Position numbers and translations under genes: made by a program
In this document: positions 5,050 to 7,347 of the stretch, in pieces
Numbering within the stretch: position 1 is the stretch's first letter
How the letters are laid out: every line of letters starts with the position of its first letter
NCBI GenBank assembly: GCA_030592625.1
Contig: JAUVIY010000127.1
Location: 1 to 7,347, forward strand
Length of the DNA stretch: 7,347 nucleotides
Reading direction: 5' to 3'
From: Spirochaeta sp.
GTDB taxonomy: Bacteria > Spirochaetota > Spirochaetia > DSM-2461
Notes under the pieces: generated by a model
Databases searched by the model: none
What the model was told of the DNA's origin: nothing
What the model saw: the letters and a program-made list of their open reading frames with translations, nothing else

Positions 5050-6756
5050 ATGAGTGACGCAAACGGAACCGGGGAAGAAAAACCCCGCGGGCTGGATTTC
5101 ATCCGGCAGATTATCAAGGACGATCTTGATTCCGGTCGCGTCCAGCAAGTGGTGACGCGTTTTCCGCCGGAACCCAACGGTTATCTCCATATCGGCCATG
5201 CCAAGGCCTTCTCTTTGAGTTTCTCGGTGACCGAGGAATTCGGCGGTATCTGTCGGCTCCGTTATGATGATACAAACCCTGAGAAGGAAGACGAGGAATT
5301 CGTCCGGGTTATTGAGGAAGACATCCGCTGGATGGGCTTCGAATGGGAAGGTGAACCCCGACATGCATCATCCTACTTCGGTCAGTTCTATGATTGGGCC
5401 GTCGAACTTGTAAAAGCCGGCAAGGCATACGTCGATCATCAGAGTCCTGCGGAAATCATCGAAAATCGAGGTACACCTACCATCCCTGGCATCAACTCTC
5501 CCTACCGGGACCGTTCCGAGGAAGAGAATCTCGAGATCCTGGAAAAAATGCGATCCGGTGAACTCGATGAAGGTGCCTGTGTCTTACGTGCTAAAATCGC
5601 TATGGATCACGTGAATATCCTGATGCGCGACCCCTCCATGTACCGGATCCGTAAAGAAACCCATCATCAGACCGGGAATGAGTGGTGCATCTACCCCATG
5701 TACGATTTCGCCCATGGATATGAAGATGCCATCGAGGGTGTGACACACTCCCTTTGTTCCCTGGAGTTTGAAAATCACCGCCCCCTTTATGACTGGTTCA
5801 TCGAGAATGTTTCGGTGCCCCATCGTCCGCATCAGTACGAATTCGCCAGGCTGAATCTCACCCATACCATCATGAGCAAGCGCTATCTGCGAAAGCTTGT
5901 TGAAGAGAATTATGTTCATGGCTGGGATGACCCCCGGATGCCCACCATCAGGGGTATGAGACGCCGGGGATATCCCTCTACGGCGATCAGGAAGTTTATC
6001 GAAGAAATCGGCGTGAGCAAGGTGAACAGCCTGGTGGACGTGGAGTTCCTGAACTTTCATGTCCGGGAAGAACTCAACCGGAAAGCCCAGCGGCGCATGG
6101 CGGTTCTCAATCCCCTCAAGCTTACCATCACCAATTGGCCTGAAGGGAAAATCGATACCTTCACCGCCGAAAACAACCCCGGAGATCCAGATGCCGGGAC
6201 CAGGGAGATTTCATTTACCGGCGAGCTGTGGGTGGAGCAGGATGATTACATGGATGAGGCGCCCCGGAAATGGTTCCGCATGGCCCCCGGGAAGGAAATC
6301 CGCTTGAAATACGCCTATTACGTCACCGTCAATGACGCAGTGAGGGATGATTCCGGCGAGCCCGTTGAGCTGCTCTGCAGCTACGACCCTGAAAGCCGGG
6401 GAGGGGATACCCCCGACGGTCGCAAGGTGAAAGGAACCCTCCACTGGCTGTCCTGTCACGACGCCGTGGATGCTGAAGTGAGGCTGTATGATCATCTCAT
6501 CACACTCGAAGATGTCAGCAAGGTGGAAGAGGGCAAGGAATTTCTGGACTATGTGAATCCCGAGTCGGAAATCATCGTAAGCAATGCAAAAGTAGAGCCG
6601 GCCCTGGCCGCGGCCGTACCGGAAGAACGATACCAGTTCATGCGAAGCGGGTATTACGTGGCTGACTCCGCTGATCATGTCCCCGGCGAAAAACCGGTAT
6701 TCAACCGCATCGTCGGCTTACGGGATTCCTGGGCCAAGATTGCCCGGAAGGGCTGA
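5050..6756 (+). CDS. glnS: Glutaminyl-tRNA synthetase (class Ic)
   Basis: GlnRS attaches glutamine to tRNA-Gln in the cytoplasm. The 568-residue product is close to the E. coli length (554). The Rossmann catalytic domain carries the HIGH motif (HIGH at 47-50 in PPEPNGYLHIGHAKA) and the second signature as MSKR (275-278). YPMYDFAHGYEDAIEGVTHSLCSLEF (about 215-240) is typical of GlnRS/GluRS enzymes. The two beta-barrel anticodon-binding domains occupy about 340-560, including the KGTLHWLSC stretch (461-469) characteristic of GlnRS rather than bacterial GluRS. The first 15 residues are variable. The gene has its own promoter and a good ribosome site, and stands apart from the upstream pair. Its presence implies direct Gln-tRNA charging rather than sole reliance on the GatCAB amidotransferase route. 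No damage is seen. Confidence 0.97.
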   Translation: MSDANGTGEEKPRGLDFIRQIIKDDLDSGRVQQVVTRFPPEPNGYLHIGHAKAFSLSFSVTEEFGGICRLRYDDTNPEKEDEEFVRVIEEDIRWMGFEWEGEPRHASSYFGQFYDWAVELVKAGKAYVDHQSPAEIIENRGTPTIPGINSPYRDRSEEENLEILEKMRSGELDEGACVLRAKIAMDHVNILMRDPSMYRIRKETHHQTGNEWCIYPMYDFAHGYEDAIEGVTHSLCSLEFENHRPLYDWFIENVSVPHRPHQYEFARLNLTHTIMSKRYLRKLVEENYVHGWDDPRMPTIRGMRRRGYPSTAIRKFIEEIGVSKVNSLVDVEFLNFHVREELNRKAQRRMAVLNPLKLTITNWPEGKIDTFTAENNPGDPDAGTREISFTGELWVEQDDYMDEAPRKWFRMAPGKEIRLKYAYYVTVNDAVRDDSGEPVELLCSYDPESRGGDTPDGRKVKGTLHWLSCHDAVDAEVRLYDHLITLEDVSKVEEGKEFLDYVNPESEIIVSNAKVEPALAAAVPEERYQFMRSGYYVADSADHVPGEKPVFNRIVGLRDSWAKIARKG

Positions 6757-7159
6757 TTGTTCGGTATTCGACCGTTACCGAGTGCCTATCTATGGCCTGC
6801 CAAACCTATCAACGTGGTTGCTACGCGACACAGATAAGTTACAGGCTATTGATTCCCAAACGAACTGAGAGGAGTGAACTTGTTCATTCTGTCGGGATCG
6901 TTCCTCGGCTCCCGCCTCCGGTACGACCCTTGATCCGAAGGAGTGCAGGGAAAGCAAGGTTTCCGTAGTACCGCGGCTTGCCGCGGAAGGGAGTCGCCAA
7001 AGGCGACTCCGGGTCCAGGGCTCTGCCCTGGGGTATGATACCTTTAATTTATTCTGATCTCTTCGCTTCCGGATTGCTGAAGAATAGATCCCTATCAATC
7101 AATAAAAAATATTAGGATGATCAGTATTAATTTTCTGACAGTTACTCCTAGAACTATGA
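6757..7159. other. 403-base non-coding region with hairpins and an abrupt drop in GC
   Basis: No credible gene is seen. A small CGGT/ACCG stem (6762-6765 with 6771-6774) follows the glnS stop. Positions about 6781-6970 hold no recognised RNA or coding motif. A compact row of perfect hairpins fills 6971-7042. From about 7043 the sequence is AT-rich, with T/A runs such as those around 7101-7109. No convincing intrinsic terminator is seen for glnS or for the permease gene entering from the right. Confidence 0.7.
6971..7042. repeat. Tandem hairpin array (REP/BIME-like palindromic units)
   Basis: Four stem-loops follow one another almost without gaps. The first is CCGCGG (6971-6976) and CCGCGG (6981-6986) around CTTG. 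The second is GGAGTCGCC (6990-6998) and GGCGACTCC (7002-7010), 9 bp around AAA. The third is CCAGGGC (7015-7021) and GCCCTGG (7025-7031), 7 bp around TCT. The fourth is a small GGTAT/ATACC (7032-7036, 7038-7042). All arms are perfect. The layout resembles dispersed REP-like palindromes found between bacterial genes. The last hairpin is followed by TTTAATTTATT, so transcript termination or 3'-end protection for glnS is another possibility. Confidence 0.6.
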
Positions 7160-7347
7160 TTATTGCTTAATTCCACCTTTCATTACTCCGCTGATAACCC
7201 ATCTTTGTGCAAAAAGAAACACGATTATCATTGGTGCTAATGCCATTAAGTAAGACGCAAATGCTAAATTATATTCAGTTGTAAACTGTGATCGAAAAAC
7301 AAACTGCACCAAAGGAAGAGTCATCATACTCTTTTTGGTTAAGAGAA
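7160..7347 (-). CDS. Carbohydrate ABC transporter permease (MalG-type), C-terminal fragment
   Basis: A minus-strand frame enters from the right edge and ends with TAA at 7162-7160, giving the last 61 residues. The region LPLVQFVFRSQFTTEYNL, followed by a hydrophobic helix (about ASYLMALAPMIIVFLFA) and the tail QRWVISGVMKGGIKQ, is the standard end of MalG/LacG-like inner-membrane permeases: a last transmembrane helix followed by a QRxxxxG...G(A/G)(I/V)K tail. Such proteins pair with a MalF-type partner, a binding protein and an ATPase to import sugars; those genes would lie outside the window. The EAA loop is not in view. Codon use is AT-rich (TTA, ATA, GCA), unlike the other genes here, suggesting transfer or a separate compositional segment. 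The substrate cannot be told. Confidence 0.88.
   Translation of the reverse strand, partial: LLTKKSMMTLPLVQFVFRSQFTTEYNLAFASYLMALAPMIIVFLFAQRWVISGVMKGGIKQ

Noticed and set aside
5584..6060. A 158-codon minus-strand frame inside glnS
   Set aside because: It is a shadow of a well-conserved synthetase gene, with His/Met-rich chance composition.
6805..6830. Resemblance of CCTATCAACGTGG to the reverse complement of the 23S rRNA 3' end
   Set aside because: Similarity is limited to about a dozen bases and does not continue on either side, so no rRNA fragment can be claimed.
6790..7098. A 102-codon minus-strand frame across the region after glnS
   Set aside because: It reads straight through the hairpin array, its composition is Arg/Ser-rich without domain motifs, and it crosses the GC break. 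It is best explained as chance reading of a repeat.
1..7347. CRISPR array, tRNA genes, insertion sequence ends, toxin-antitoxin or phage genes
   Set aside because: I looked for regularly spaced direct repeats, cloverleaf-like sequence, transposase motifs with terminal inverted repeats, and small paired genes of those types, and saw none that could be supported.

Overview
The window (about 54-55% GC over most of its length) reads as an ordinary, gene-dense bacterial chromosome segment. The mix of families (DUF6062, a YedK-like SRAP protein, a stand-alone patatin, a LysC-type aspartate kinase, a UPF0303 protein and a glutaminyl-tRNA synthetase) would fit a free-living Spirochaetota bacterium. 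That is a guess from gene content, not from a marker gene.

Layout. Positions 1-450 (minus) hold the N-terminal 150 residues of a DUF6062 protein that runs off the left edge. Positions 575-997 (minus) encode an OsmC-family protein. It is divergent from an SRAP protein, a sensor of abasic DNA lesions (1106-1837, plus). A patatin-like phospholipase follows at 1928-2758 (plus). It meets aspartate kinase (2755-4143, minus) tail to tail, and the two stop codons share one CTAG. Aspartate kinase is divergent from a two-gene unit at 4190-4953 (plus): a UPF0303 / haem-degrading-domain protein and an unrecognised 95-residue protein. Glutaminyl-tRNA synthetase (5050-6756, plus) has its own near-consensus promoter. 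A 403-base non-coding stretch (6757-7159) contains a row of perfect hairpins. Beyond it the DNA drops to about 33% GC and carries the C-terminus of a MalG-type sugar ABC transporter permease (7160-7347, minus), cut by the right edge.

How the genes fit together. Most are unrelated housekeeping functions. OsmC (peroxide reduction) and SRAP (abasic-site protection) are a plausible stress-related pair by position only. Aspartate kinase starts the Asp-family amino-acid pathway and GlnRS charges tRNA-Gln; neither has a pathway partner here.

The most interesting signals are in the promoters. DUF6062 and aspartate kinase both have a TATACT -10 box exactly 8 nt before the start codon and no Shine-Dalgarno sequence, which predicts leaderless mRNAs. 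The aspartate kinase -10 overlaps, on the opposite strand, a perfect TATAAT for the UPF0303 gene, giving an apparent bidirectional promoter. The other two points of note are the hairpin row and the sharp composition break beside it. I see no phage, CRISPR, toxin-antitoxin or clearly new multi-gene system.
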